A stretch of 34,354 nt of DNA from a virus: IMG/VR virus record IMGVR_UViG_3300032242_000977, positions 1 to 34,354 of that record. One strand, written 5' to 3'. The stretch's first letter is position 1. Each line of letters begins with the position of its first letter. Under the pieces are notes generated by a model, which saw only the letters and a list, made by a program, of their open reading frames with translations, was not told where the DNA came from and did no database searches. Below are positions 20,954-29,569 of the stretch, one piece after another. The position numbers and the translations under genes are program-made.

Positions 20954-21681
20954 CGGTATATAAATTGTAATATTTGTCCTTGTTCAAAATCTTCTCCAAA
21001 AGTGAATAGTCCTGTTGCCTTATTGAAAGCGTATTGGTCTACATTAGGAGTATTTGCAATAGGTTCTAATAGTTTATCTCCTTTGTATAATAAAAGGATT
21101 GTTTTGCCAACTAATGATCCTATTGTAATGCTACTTCCTTCATTTCCACCTGCCTCATATAAGTAGTTATATACAATACCATTCAATAATTGAATTGATG
21201 GGCTGTCAGTAGGGGCAGGAGCAAAAGAAACACCTGTTGCCGGCACTTGGCATCTATTAGCAGTATAATCAACACCAACTGTGATGTCTAATTTTACTGC
21301 AATGGTCATGTCCTCAAACTTCTCTCTGAAATATTGCAGAGCATAGTCTGTATTGATAGTAAAATAATCCTGGTAGTCAACAAAGTTTAGCATGGCTGAA
21401 TAATCCTCTGCAATAGCAGTTAAATCACTCATCACATCAACCTCATTTGACCTTGTTGCTGTGTCAACATTCACCAGGTCTAAAAACCAAATAGACAAAT
21501 TGTATTTAGTCTGATGATCCGTTTTGCTTATAGAGCTGTTATTAATCTCTACAAAGCAACAAGGATACTTCAGGTCACCATTAGCCAACCACTCAACTAA
21601 ATCACCAAAAAAGAAGTGATTTATTTGCTTATGGCTTAGGGCTAGGCTTTCTAACTTTTGTATTACTTGGTTTAATGTCAT
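20950..21681 (-). CDS. Putative tail-completion/terminator protein with C-terminal extension (243 aa)
   Basis: Residues about 1-155 follow the alpha/beta plan of phage tail-terminator proteins: an opening helix (TLNQVIQKLESLAL), YPCCFVEINNSS, and a strand pattern IAVKLDITVG. The rest is a beta-rich extension (YLYEAGGNEGSSITIGSLVG, KTILLLYKGDKLL) resembling small Ig-like modules. It lies after the portal and connector genes, where a tail terminator belongs. Identification is by layout; no catalytic motif is expected. Confidence 0.6.
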   Translation of the reverse strand: MTLNQVIQKLESLALSHKQINHFFFGDLVEWLANGDLKYPCCFVEINNSSISKTDHQTKYNLSIWFLDLVNVDTATRSNEVDVMSDLTAIAEDYSAMLNFVDYQDYFTINTDYALQYFREKFEDMTIAVKLDITVGVDYTANRCQVPATGVSFAPAPTDSPSIQLLNGIVYNYLYEAGGNEGSSITIGSLVGKTILLLYKGDKLLEPIANTPNVDQYAFNKATGLFTFGEDFEQGQILQFIYR

Positions 21682-21745
21682 TTTTCTTTTTTTGTAAGAA
21701 CAGTTTTAGTTTCTGTTCATTTACCTTGTTTATGTTTTTGCTCAT
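21629..21745 (-). CDS. Possible tiny basic protein overlapping the tail-completion gene (38 aa)
   Basis: ATG 21745 is 3 bases after the connector stop. The frame is very Lys-rich (LFLQKKKNDIKPSNTKVRKP) and runs 53 bases into the next gene in another phase. It fills the 67-base gap between two genes. Low confidence, because lysine-rich frames arise easily in AT-rich DNA. Confidence 0.25.
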   Translation of the reverse strand: MSKNINKVNEQKLKLFLQKKKNDIKPSNTKVRKPSPKP

Positions 21746-21748
21746 AAA

Positions 21749-22333
21749 TTAGCATCTTGGTAAGTTGCTTTGGTATCTTTGTTCGTAGGTTTTATATTCA
21801 GTTGCATAAGGGCTTACATCACCTAAATAAATAGGATTTGAGAAGCCTTGTCTTTCAGGGATAACAGTATCAACTCCACTACCAGGTGTGATGTATTCAG
21901 GGAATTTAGTAGGAGCATTTTGTCTCATGTAAAGTCTTGCTCTTTGAGCATACTCCTCAGCTCTGTTCTTATATTTCTTAGCTACATCAAAAAGCTCACT
22001 CATTGAAGGAGTATTGCTATTATCAGTAGTCTTTGCAGCTACTCCTTTATTCCAAAATTGATAAGTCAATCCTAATGGGAGTTCGCTAATAACGTAATTG
22101 CAAAGTGTGTCAATAAGATACAAATCAACCAAATCTTTGTAGTCACCGGCAAGTGTTCCTCCATCTATATCTGATATTATTCTATTAAAAAGTGCTGTTC
22201 CTAATAATGGTAAAATGTACAAATCTTGTACTGCCTTTATTTCAGGGTAAATTAGTTTCTCATCAATATTATCATGAATCGCTGTGCGCTGTTTTAGCAT
22301 ATTCACGCTTATCATTAATACATTCTTACTCAT
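21749..22333 (-). CDS. Head-tail connector-like protein (DUF6712-type)
   Basis: A helical 194-residue protein with EIKAVQDLYILPLLGTALFN (about 30-49), a helix bundle (DLVDLYLIDTLCNYVISELP) and a helical tail (KNRAEEYAQRARLYMRQNAP). The layout is that of gp6-like adaptor proteins that bind under the portal, and it follows the portal gene by 3 bases. I recall the Bacteroidota family as DUF6712; name from memory. Confidence 0.65.
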   Translation of the reverse strand: MSKNVLMISVNMLKQRTAIHDNIDEKLIYPEIKAVQDLYILPLLGTALFNRIISDIDGGTLAGDYKDLVDLYLIDTLCNYVISELPLGLTYQFWNKGVAAKTTDNSNTPSMSELFDVAKKYKNRAEEYAQRARLYMRQNAPTKFPEYITPGSGVDTVIPERQGFSNPIYLGDVSPYATEYKTYEQRYQSNLPRC

Positions 22334-22336
22334 CTC

Positions 22337-24307
22337 TTACTTTTTTATTAATACTTGACTAACCCATTGATGTCTGCAATGAGCAGAAACTCCTTTACCT
22401 TTTCCTTGATTCCAAAATCCACCTTCTCTATCCCAAACACTATATCCAACTCTTTGGCTTATTTGCTCAATTTGTGATCTTGACCATACTTTAGTCTGAC
22501 TCAACTCAACCATCTTTCTACAAAATGGTCTGCTAGTAGCTTTTAAAGAAGCTCCTAAGCCTGGTCTAACTCTATATGAGTATCTGATAAATATTTCAGG
22601 AAGTTTAGCCTTGATTTCACCAACCATTTGAGGCAAGCTCTTAGTCAGTTTTTTAATAGCTACTTTCTCACCATTCTCAACCACATAATCATATTGCACC
22701 AATCCTCTTTCATGCAAATCATTCATCAACTGAGAAGCATAGCTCTCATCAATACCTAATGCTTGAGCAACCTGAGCAGGACTTATTCTTTTATCCTTTT
22801 CTATTTGCTTTAATACTTGAGTCTCTATATCAGAAATAGTTTTCAAAGTAGAAAACATCTCCTTTTGATAGAAGTTAAGTTCATGCGCTGCTAATTCAGC
22901 ATCACTTTTAAAGTCAACCTCTCTTGTAAATACAGTATGGAATTGTTTTGTATCATCACCAACCTCACCGAACATCATTGCCACTTCTTCCTCTTTAAAT
23001 TCTTTGCTTAATTTATTAGGAGCAGCAACAGCCGGCACATCACCTGGAGGAGTAGGAGGCTGAGGAGGCATAGTCTTATCTCCCACAGGAGGATCGCTAT
23101 ACTTAGTTGTATCAATACCCATTTTTTCAAGCAACCATGATCTTGGAGCTGCTTGTAGTAAGGTTACATCCGTAAATTCAACTCCAACAGGATCAACTGA
23201 ACGGATATACATCTCATTCTTAATGCCCTTAAACTTAGCTATGTAATTAAACACCTTTTCAAGTGTTCTTTGCTTAACGCTTACATAAGTATTATTGAAT
23301 ATCTCATAAGACATTCTTAATTCATTTCTTCCACCAAGTTTACCAGGCTCTTGAATACCAAATAACATCGGAGATGTAATCTGATGTCCGGCAAATATGT
23401 TAGAAGCAATTAAGTTGTCTACCTTCTCAAAATCTTCTTTAGTTAAATCACTAGCACCTAAATCAAGGATAGTAGGAGCTTTGGAAGGATCATTATTAAA
23501 TGTCACAACCATCTTAGAACCATCTGCACCTGTAAATTTCTTCTCTAAACGCTTATAGATGTCTCTTTGCATCTCAGGAGCAGGCTCACCATTAAAGAAG
23601 TTAACCATTTTACTAGCTGAGAATCCTGTCTTAGCATTAGTAAGAGTATGTTTACTAACTTCCATGTCAGCCTCTATATAGTTTATAGAACCTATATAGT
23701 TAGGTAAAGGATAAGTCCTTAATCCTGGTCTGTATTCTTTGAATTGGAATATAGTAGCCTTATCCAACTTATTAGGATTAAAAGCAGCATACTCTTTTGG
23801 TTTTTCCTTGTTATTGCTCCAATCGTTTTTATAGAAAAATTGGCTGCCATCTTCATTTGCTCTTACTCTATTGAAATCCAAATGATATATTTCAGCTATT
23901 TCAGTACCTATTTTGTTAGGTATTAGGTTTAAATAAAATCCACCAAATATTTCAATGTCAATAGCACACTTTTTAGATATGTCATTAAGGCTTTCACCGG
24001 CACTATTAACTTTAAAAATGAATTTGTCTGCTAATGGATCATTAACATTTGTATAAAAGCCTTCACCATAGATGTAATTAACCTTACCATTGATAATTGC
24101 GTTATGTTTAGCTGACTTATTGTATAATTTCACCAAATAGTCAGGGTATAAGTTATCCTCACCGAAGTAAACAAACTGCTTACCTTTTACCTCTTTAAAT
24201 TCAGGTATTTTACTATCATCAAATTTGACAGTTATTGTATTGTCAGCCATACTTTTAGCTGTTACTTCGTTATCCACCATACTGCTTGTAATTTGTAGCT
24301 GTGTCAT
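22337..24307 (-). CDS. Portal protein with winged-helix and Mu F-like C-terminal extension (656 aa)
   Basis: The first 420 residues are a phage portal: FVYFGEDNLYPDYLVKLYNK, then the long core with FAGHQITSPMLFGIQEPGKL and a NELRMSYEIFNNTYVSVKQR helix. A Pro-rich linker (MPPQPPTPPGDVPAV) leads to a winged helix at about residues 490-550 (ISPAQVAQALGIDESYASQL, then MNDLHERGLVQYDYV). The end, with RSQIEQISQRVGYSVWDREG and CRHQW, resembles the C-terminus of Mu F-like head morphogenesis proteins. The portal forms the DNA gate of the capsid. Several in-frame starts exist (TTG 24322; ATG 24307, 24280, 24250); I use 24307, but 24250 would remove overlap with the previous gene. A DNA-binding domain in a portal is unusual. 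Confidence 0.82.
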   Translation of the reverse strand: MTQLQITSSMVDNEVTAKSMADNTITVKFDDSKIPEFKEVKGKQFVYFGEDNLYPDYLVKLYNKSAKHNAIINGKVNYIYGEGFYTNVNDPLADKFIFKVNSAGESLNDISKKCAIDIEIFGGFYLNLIPNKIGTEIAEIYHLDFNRVRANEDGSQFFYKNDWSNNKEKPKEYAAFNPNKLDKATIFQFKEYRPGLRTYPLPNYIGSINYIEADMEVSKHTLTNAKTGFSASKMVNFFNGEPAPEMQRDIYKRLEKKFTGADGSKMVVTFNNDPSKAPTILDLGASDLTKEDFEKVDNLIASNIFAGHQITSPMLFGIQEPGKLGGRNELRMSYEIFNNTYVSVKQRTLEKVFNYIAKFKGIKNEMYIRSVDPVGVEFTDVTLLQAAPRSWLLEKMGIDTTKYSDPPVGDKTMPPQPPTPPGDVPAVAAPNKLSKEFKEEEVAMMFGEVGDDTKQFHTVFTREVDFKSDAELAAHELNFYQKEMFSTLKTISDIETQVLKQIEKDKRISPAQVAQALGIDESYASQLMNDLHERGLVQYDYVVENGEKVAIKKLTKSLPQMVGEIKAKLPEIFIRYSYRVRPGLGASLKATSRPFCRKMVELSQTKVWSRSQIEQISQRVGYSVWDREGGFWNQGKGKGVSAHCRHQWVSQVLIKK

Positions 24308-24650
24308 AGTGCTTAAAAGCAAATGAAGTAGCTGTGTTTAAATCCATTTTACCTGTCTCAACCTTACTTGTAGTAAGTTTTATATCTGTATTAGTAGAAC
24401 TTGCTTGCTCATAAATATCATAGATATATTTACCTGGTGATGCAATAGCAAATAGGGCAGAGCTGAAAGTAAATTCATTGAATCTATTAGGGTATCCACT
24501 TAAATCATCAGCAGATGACTTAACAAATGATACAACCTCTTTTGTGGTCTCATGAGTAAATACAAAAAGATAAAATGGATTAGTTAACGTTGTCTTTTCA
24601 GTCAGCGTTAGCACCACATCAGCATTTAACCCTTGTATTAATTGTATCAT
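24270..24650 (-). CDS. Hypothetical virion protein (126 aa)
   Basis: Beta-rich: DVVLTLTEKTTLTNPFYLFV, FTFSSALFAIASPGKYIYDI, ending KHYDTATNYKQYGG. This fits a small Ig-like or collar/decoration protein between the tail-tube candidate and the portal. The start is preceded by the late-gene motif GTTATTTAT (24657-24665) behind a terminator, so it is probably the first gene of its transcript. Function inferred from place only. Confidence 0.65.
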   Translation of the reverse strand: MIQLIQGLNADVVLTLTEKTTLTNPFYLFVFTHETTKEVVSFVKSSADDLSGYPNRFNEFTFSSALFAIASPGKYIYDIYEQASSTNTDIKLTTSKVETGKMDLNTATSFAFKHYDTATNYKQYGG

Positions 24651-24655
24651 CTACT

Positions 24656-24670
24656 TATAAATAACAAAAA
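24656..24670 (-). promoter_or_regulatory. Late-gene upstream motif, copy 2
   Basis: Minus strand TTTTTGTTATTTATA, a 15-base match to 34238-34224. It lies 6 bases before the ATG at 24650 and right behind the terminator at 24688-24715, with CAAAATA a few bases further upstream. Position suggests a restart point for transcription or translation. Confidence 0.5.
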
Positions 24671-24687
24671 GTATATTTTGTGCCAAT

Positions 24688-24715
24688 AAAAAACCCCAAC
24701 CATTGCTGATTGGGG
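24688..24715 (-). terminator. Rho-independent terminator after the tail-tube candidate
   Basis: Minus strand: CCCCAA (24715-24710), 10-base loop, TTGGGG (24699-24694), then T6 (24693-24688). A GC-rich stem plus T-run, 24 bases past the stop of the 173-residue gene. Confidence 0.85.
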
Positions 24716-24738
24716 CTAACCTTTACAATATGCACGAA

Positions 24739-25260
24739 CTATGAACCTGGAGTAGTTAGAGCTGATACGATTGCAGAAGATACTTCCTGTGCCATGAACG
24801 GCTCAGAACCATCAAACTCAATAACGTATCCGTTACGATCACCCATCTTAGTACCTGACTCACCTTTAGCAGTCTTAGCTACTAAGCCATTTGTAGCACC
24901 TAATAAAAAGGCTTTACCATTTCTATCAACTGCAACTGCTACAAGCAAGTTTTTAGCTAATAATTGAATTTCATTTCTAGTGTTGGCTTGCATTTTATTC
25001 AAAACAATACTTAGCTTTTGAGCTGAGTAGTTAGTACCGTTTTCTTCGTTACCTGTGTAAGTATCATCAAACATTGAAGTTTGCTTTACTAATTGGTATT
25101 TATAGAAACGTTTACCTGCTGCTTTTGTTAATGCCGTTACCACACCACTTGCTTCTGTAAAAGAAGATAAGTTGCCAAGCTCCATGAAGTAGACTTCTTT
25201 CAAGCCACCCACCGAGTCTCTGCAATCTAAATTATAATCCTGTGTTAATGCACAAGCCAT
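24739..25260 (-). CDS. Putative major tail-tube protein (173 aa)
   Basis: A compact beta-rich protein: DSVGGLKEVYFMELGNLSSF (about residues 15-34), YKYQLVKQTSMFDDTYTGNE, a helix (LSIVLNKMQANTRNEIQLLA) and RNGYVIEFDGSEPFMAQEVS near the end. The strand-helix-strand layout with a long loop matches tail-tube folds. It is flanked by its own upstream (25281) and downstream (24688) terminators, consistent with a protein needed in many copies. Head decoration protein is the main alternative. Confidence 0.6.
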   Translation of the reverse strand: MACALTQDYNLDCRDSVGGLKEVYFMELGNLSSFTEASGVVTALTKAAGKRFYKYQLVKQTSMFDDTYTGNEENGTNYSAQKLSIVLNKMQANTRNEIQLLAKNLLVAVAVDRNGKAFLLGATNGLVAKTAKGESGTKMGDRNGYVIEFDGSEPFMAQEVSSAIVSALTTPGS

Positions 25261-25280
25261 GATGTTGAATTTAATATGTT

Positions 25281-25307
25281 AAAAAAAGGGAGAGTTACGG
25301 CTCTCCC
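25281..25307 (-). terminator. Rho-independent terminator after the major capsid gene
   Basis: Minus strand: GGGAGAG (25307-25301), 6-base loop, CTCTCCC (25294-25288), then T7 (25287-25281). A perfect 7-bp stem with T-run 12 bases after the capsid stop. Partial termination here would raise capsid mRNA over downstream virion genes. Confidence 0.9.
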
Positions 25308-25318
25308 ATCAGTTATGT

Positions 25319-26269
25319 TTAAGCTAAAGTGAACTGAACTACTTCATTAGGGAACGCTACGTTCACACCTAATTTCCACTCAGATACAAAACGAACTTCC
25401 ATTGCTTCTTTAGCATAGAAGATTTCCCACTTATCTTCTTCGCCTAAGATGTCACAACCCATGTATAAGTTGCTATCTCTGATTGCGAATAAACGGTTAG
25501 TACCATCTAAACCATGAACAGCAGTTACTTTATAAGCTGTACCTGGAATTGTGAACTCTCCATCTTGGTAAGCTAATTGAGAAGCACCATAGTTGAAGTA
25601 GTTTGCGTTAACAAAACCATCAACTAATGCATCAAAAGCATCCCATCCACACCAAATACGAACATCTTTTTTACCCTTCACTCTTGCAGGGATAGCGTTC
25701 TTGATATTCTTGATGATAGTTAAAGCGTTAGCAGCAGTAATACCTGTTGCAACTGTGATACCTGTTGTATTACCTGCGATAGCAACACCTGAAGCATCAA
25801 TCAACTTATTTAAACCATCAAATTTGTTTTTGTTTACATCAGCAGATGAAGTATCACCTTGCCATAAAGCAGTCTCTAATTGCTCAGCAATGATACCTGC
25901 TTTTAAGTCTGTGTATTGCTTCTCAAATGGCATAGCTTCGTAGATTGAACCTGCTGCTAATGCTAATTGAGTATATTTTGCTTCCAAAGTCTTAGGACAT
26001 AATGACTCATGTACTTTGAATTTACCAACAGTCACAGTTCTTTGTGTGAAAGCAGTAGAACCTGAGCTATTGAATCCACAAGTACCACCTGTTTGGAATA
26101 CAGCATCAGAAGTTAATACGTTAATAGTTTCTGCGCTTTTTACACCTGCCATTACGTTACCGGCAGATTGAATTACGCTTTGTGTCTTTGCATCAAACAA
26201 AGACTTAGTAACTAACAATTTCTCGTTTTGAATTGTATAGTTGGTTAGAGCTGAAACATCAAATCCCAT
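25319..26269 (-). CDS. Major capsid protein
   Basis: A 316-residue HK97-type or related capsid protein, recognised by place (protease, scaffold, capsid) and layout: an N-terminal arm and extended loop (VFQTGGTCGFNSSGSTAFTQ, about residues 57-76), a spine-helix region (FEKQYTDLKAGIIAEQLETA), a central GITAANALTIIKNIKNAIPA helix, then VRIWCGWDAFDALVDGFVNA and a beta-rich A domain ending VRFVSEWKLGVNVAFPNEVV. Followed by a strong terminator. Some details, such as which residues are cut by the protease, cannot be seen. Confidence 0.85.
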   Translation of the reverse strand: MGFDVSALTNYTIQNEKLLVTKSLFDAKTQSVIQSAGNVMAGVKSAETINVLTSDAVFQTGGTCGFNSSGSTAFTQRTVTVGKFKVHESLCPKTLEAKYTQLALAAGSIYEAMPFEKQYTDLKAGIIAEQLETALWQGDTSSADVNKNKFDGLNKLIDASGVAIAGNTTGITVATGITAANALTIIKNIKNAIPARVKGKKDVRIWCGWDAFDALVDGFVNANYFNYGASQLAYQDGEFTIPGTAYKVTAVHGLDGTNRLFAIRDSNLYMGCDILGEEDKWEIFYAKEAMEVRFVSEWKLGVNVAFPNEVVQFTLA

Positions 26270-26291
26270 GTTTATTAATTTTTAATTGTTA

Positions 26292-26870
26292 TTATTTTTT
26301 TATTTCCTTTAAAGCTGAAAGGATTGCGCTAAATCTTTCCTCTTTTGCTTCGTTTTTTTGTGCTGTGAATGCATTTTGTGCAGGAGCAGCCGGCTCAGAA
26401 ACAGGAGTAGAAGCTAATTTCTCAACCACTTCTAACAATTGTCCGATAGCTTGCTGTTGCTTACCGATTGTTTCCTCTGCTGATTTAAAACGGCTTTCAT
26501 AAGCTGCAAATTTTTCTTCATAAGAAGCAAACTTGCCATTGATTTCAGTAAACTGAGATTCAAACTTGCTCATGTCTGTATTAACATCAGCTCCTTGATC
26601 ATCAGATACTTCACCTGGAGCTTGAATTTCAACGATTTTACCATCTTTAGTTTCTAAGATAGTGCCATCTTGTAATTTGTGTTCTCCATCAGGTGCAGGG
26701 TTACCATTGATAGTAACTGCGCCACCTACTTCACACTTGTCTACGCTAATTTTAGTGCCATCTTCTAATACATAATCTGCCATACCTGCCATATCAGGAT
26801 TAGCATCTGTTGCATCAGGAGCAGCAGCTAGCAATTGTTTCATTTTTGCTATTGTCTCTTTTATGTCCAT
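26292..26870 (-). CDS. Putative scaffold protein (192 aa)
   Basis: The N-terminus (about 1-95) is acidic and beta-rich (KISVDKCEVGGAVTINGNPA). The centre (about 98-155) is a coiled coil (KFESQFTEINGKFASYEEKF, then KSAEETIGKQQQAIGQLLEV). A Pro/Ala-linked basic end follows (ERFSAILSALKEIKK). Acidic body, coiled coil and basic capsid-binding tail between protease and capsid genes is the classic scaffold layout. It guides capsid assembly and is then removed. Confidence 0.75.
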   Translation of the reverse strand: MDIKETIAKMKQLLAAAPDATDANPDMAGMADYVLEDGTKISVDKCEVGGAVTINGNPAPDGEHKLQDGTILETKDGKIVEIQAPGEVSDDQGADVNTDMSKFESQFTEINGKFASYEEKFAAYESRFKSAEETIGKQQQAIGQLLEVVEKLASTPVSEPAAPAQNAFTAQKNEAKEERFSAILSALKEIKK

Positions 26871-26885
26871 TATTAGTATTTATTA

Positions 26886-26919
26886 ATAAATAACTTATAT
26901 ATTATATTTTGCCACTTAT
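26886..26919 (-). promoter_or_regulatory. Late-gene upstream motif, copy 3
   Basis: Minus strand: GGCAAAATA (26913-26905), 10 bases, GTTATTTAT (26894-26886), then 15 bases to the scaffold ATG. The 15-base TATTTTGCCACTTAT (plus strand, 26905-26919) is identical to 27530-27544 and includes the preceding stop codon in both places. Confidence 0.5.
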
Positions 26920-27506
26920 AACTCAACCTGTTCTAATAGAGCTTTAATTTCAGCATATACTTGCTCAGCAGTTAAAGGTTTTTTCTTGTATTCAAACACA
27001 CCTTCAACGCTAAATCCTTTTACTTCACCTGCTTTAACTTTAGCCCATACTTCAGGATTATTTACTTTAACTCCTAAGAACCATGAACCATCCTGTGCAT
27101 CCTCAAATCCTCTAGGAGCAGGTCTGCCTTGTTCAGAATCAACTATATATGACTGAAACACAAAAACTCCTTCACATTTCTGATTGGAGTCATGCATTAA
27201 ATTGAAATTTTGTTGGAATCCTTTCTCAAAGAATTTCTGAGCAATGCAGTAAATAGTTTCCTTATCGAAAACTACATTGTATTCGCCTAATTGATTATCT
27301 CTACGATAAATAGGCACATTTGCAAGCATAGCAGCACCAAAAAGCTCCTGTTTTTCTGCATCAACAGCAAACTTTAACTCTTTACCAAAAGCCAAAAAGT
27401 TTTTTTCAATAGCAGGGGAATCAACAAGGGCTACATAGTCCACTTGTAAATCGCTGCTTAATTCATCATCTATAATAAGTTGATAGGTAGGTATCTTTTT
27501 ATCCAT
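26916..27506 (-). CDS. XkdF-like prohead serine protease (196 aa)
   Basis: Matches the XkdF type of phage prohead protease: VDYVALVDSPAIEKNFLAFG (about residues 23-42), YCIAQKFFEKGFQQNFNLMH (about 87-106, with the likely catalytic His), EGVFVFQSYIVDSEQG, and KVKAGEVKGFSVEGVFEYKK (about 156-175), where the Ser in GFSVEG is the expected nucleophile. It cuts the scaffold and capsid arm during maturation. It directly precedes the scaffold and capsid genes, as usual. Late-gene motif copy 4 precedes the start. Confidence 0.85.
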   Translation of the reverse strand: MDKKIPTYQLIIDDELSSDLQVDYVALVDSPAIEKNFLAFGKELKFAVDAEKQELFGAAMLANVPIYRRDNQLGEYNVVFDKETIYCIAQKFFEKGFQQNFNLMHDSNQKCEGVFVFQSYIVDSEQGRPAPRGFEDAQDGSWFLGVKVNNPEVWAKVKAGEVKGFSVEGVFEYKKKPLTAEQVYAEIKALLEQVEL

Positions 27507-27510
27507 ATTG

Positions 27511-27544
27511 ATAAATAACGATTCCTACCTATTTTGCCACTTAT
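27511..27544 (-). promoter_or_regulatory. Late-gene upstream motif, copy 4
   Basis: Minus strand: GGCAAAATA (27538-27530), 10 bases, GTTATTTAT (27519-27511), then 4 bases to the protease ATG. It shares a 15-base block with copy 3. Confidence 0.5.
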
Positions 27545-29565
27545 GCTATTCTCGCTGCTCTATTGATACGGCTGATTCTTTGTTGGTTATTAGTTACATC
27601 AGATTCAACCACATAGGCTCTTGTCGCTGATGCATTGATTTGATTTAAAGAATCTGCGCTAATTACTGCACTTGGTGATTCAATGCCTCTTGGTTTTAAA
27701 GGAGATGGTATGCTCATGCTTGGTGCTGAACCTGCACTTCCACCACTAGCACCAGGAACAGGAGTTGATACAATCTTTTCAACTGATGCTAAACCTGCTG
27801 CAATCACACCGGCTGCTGCAATTGCTCCATAAATACCTCCCTGAGCAAGTGCCTTTGTAGCACCTGTATAAGTATTGATAGTTGCCTCAGCAATGGATAG
27901 AGCTTTGCCGGCTGCTGTATTTTGACCTACTAACTGACCTAAGCCTTGTAATGCTTGTCCTACTGTTGTAAGGTTGGCAATCTTTGCTTCTTTCTCTTTT
28001 TCATCAAGTGCCATTCTACCATTAGCAGTCTCCTGGTCAAATGCTTGTAATTGAGCAGCATCAGCCTCTTGATCAACTAATATTTGTCTTTCAAGGTCTC
28101 TCTTTCTGTTATAAGCATCAATCTCCATTTGAAAGGTTAATTGATGTTTAGTTCTTTCTAGGTTTAATTCACTTTCTATAAGTTTAATTTGCTCCTGTCT
28201 ATCTTTATTTCTTTGAGCAACTTGCTTAAGTCTTATCTTTTCTAAATCAGCAGCTAACTTATCTTCAAACTCTCTTACTTTCTTAGCATACTCCTCTGAT
28301 TTCTTTTGCTCATCGGCAGCTTGCTTTTTATCAATGTCTGCAATTTTTATAGCAGTCAATTTTCTATACTCAACTTCCAGGTCAGCATATTGCTGCTTAG
28401 TAATTTTCTTTTGCTCTAAGTCTAATTTAGCAGCTCTTAAATCATCTTGTAATTTAATTTCAAGTTGAGCTTTTTCTTTTTTATAAGTATCATCAATTGT
28501 AGCTAAATGTTCTTCTTCTTTTAGCTTATCAATCTTATATTGATAGTCTCTGATATTATCAAGTCTTTCCTTTTCTGCTTTCTTTGCTTCTTCTGCCTCA
28601 GCTTTAGCCTCAGCGTTCATTTGCTTATTTAAAGTCCTGCCTTGTCTTTGAATTTGAATAGTCTTTCTAGCAGTTTCTTCTTCTTTATTGGCAATATCTA
28701 TCTGTAACTCTGCTAATTCTTGTGCATGTTTTTTAAGACCTTCTTTAGTTTGCCCCCAAATAGTTGTCTGAAGTTTTAATTTTTCTTTTGCTCTTGCAAC
28801 ATCTTCCTCACCAATTTTCTTTTCAAAATCACCAACTTCTTTAAGTGCTTTTTGTCTATCTCTAATAGATGCGTTCTCATCATTAAGTAATTCCTTGCTT
28901 TTTACGATTGCAGCATTTTGTTGCGCCCTTGCAACACTTGCCTCTCTTTCAGCTTTGTGTAATTTTTGCAATTCCTCAGTAGCTTTGCTAACCTCATCAT
29001 AAGCCTTGCCAACAGCATCACCAATGCCGGTAAATGCAGCCTTCATATCTTTAGCTGCACCTGCCCAATCTCCTGAAAAGAATTTAATTACTGCCTGCCC
29101 TGCACTCATCAATCTATCAATAATAACATCCAATCCTGCTTTTAAGCCGGCAAATACTTGCTCCATCTTTTTAGCACCGGCAACAGAGTAAGTAAATGCC
29201 TCATATAATAAACCTAATGCTGCTACAATACCTGCAATAAGCAATACAATAGGGTTAGCCATCAAAGCCTTCAAAGATGCGCCAAATGATGTCACTCCTG
29301 ATTCTGCTGCTTGTAATCCAGGCACAGTACCCATAATCTTCTCCTTCAACACACCAAATGCATCAGCACTTCCACCTTGCGCCTTTGTAAGTTGATCGGT
29401 TGCTTCCTTTACTCTTTTCTGCGCTTCAGTATATTCATCTGAACCAATCTTGGCATCATTCAAATCCTTTTTAGCTGCCTTTAGATTAGACTGTAATTGG
29501 TTTATGGATGCTGCTGCCTGACTACTATCTGCTGTCAGTTTTAAACCTACTTCTGTTGTTGCCAT
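27541..29565 (-). CDS. Tail tape-measure protein (674 aa)
   Basis: Sets tail length. N-terminal VGLKLTADSSQAAASINQLQ is the usual tape-measure opening. A membrane-like helix (about residues 104-124, PIVLLIAGIVAALGLLYEAF) is followed by a very long charged coiled coil (about 190-530, rich in KEAEEAKKAEKERL-type stretches) and a second hydrophobic stretch (ALAQGGIYGAIAAAGVIAAG). At 674 residues the tail would be siphovirus-like and roughly 100 nm long, using the rule of about 1.5 angstroms per residue. Unusually, it comes before the capsid genes in the direction of transcription. Confidence 0.85.
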   Translation of the reverse strand: MATTEVGLKLTADSSQAAASINQLQSNLKAAKKDLNDAKIGSDEYTEAQKRVKEATDQLTKAQGGSADAFGVLKEKIMGTVPGLQAAESGVTSFGASLKALMANPIVLLIAGIVAALGLLYEAFTYSVAGAKKMEQVFAGLKAGLDVIIDRLMSAGQAVIKFFSGDWAGAAKDMKAAFTGIGDAVGKAYDEVSKATEELQKLHKAEREASVARAQQNAAIVKSKELLNDENASIRDRQKALKEVGDFEKKIGEEDVARAKEKLKLQTTIWGQTKEGLKKHAQELAELQIDIANKEEETARKTIQIQRQGRTLNKQMNAEAKAEAEEAKKAEKERLDNIRDYQYKIDKLKEEEHLATIDDTYKKEKAQLEIKLQDDLRAAKLDLEQKKITKQQYADLEVEYRKLTAIKIADIDKKQAADEQKKSEEYAKKVREFEDKLAADLEKIRLKQVAQRNKDRQEQIKLIESELNLERTKHQLTFQMEIDAYNRKRDLERQILVDQEADAAQLQAFDQETANGRMALDEKEKEAKIANLTTVGQALQGLGQLVGQNTAAGKALSIAEATINTYTGATKALAQGGIYGAIAAAGVIAAGLASVEKIVSTPVPGASGGSAGSAPSMSIPSPLKPRGIESPSAVISADSLNQINASATRAYVVESDVTNNQQRISRINRAARIA

Positions 29566-29569
29566 CTAT

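Noticed and set aside
29006-29191. Plus-strand open frame opposite the tape-measure gene
   Set aside because: It is an antisense shadow of the Ala-rich coiled coil, with no independent evidence.
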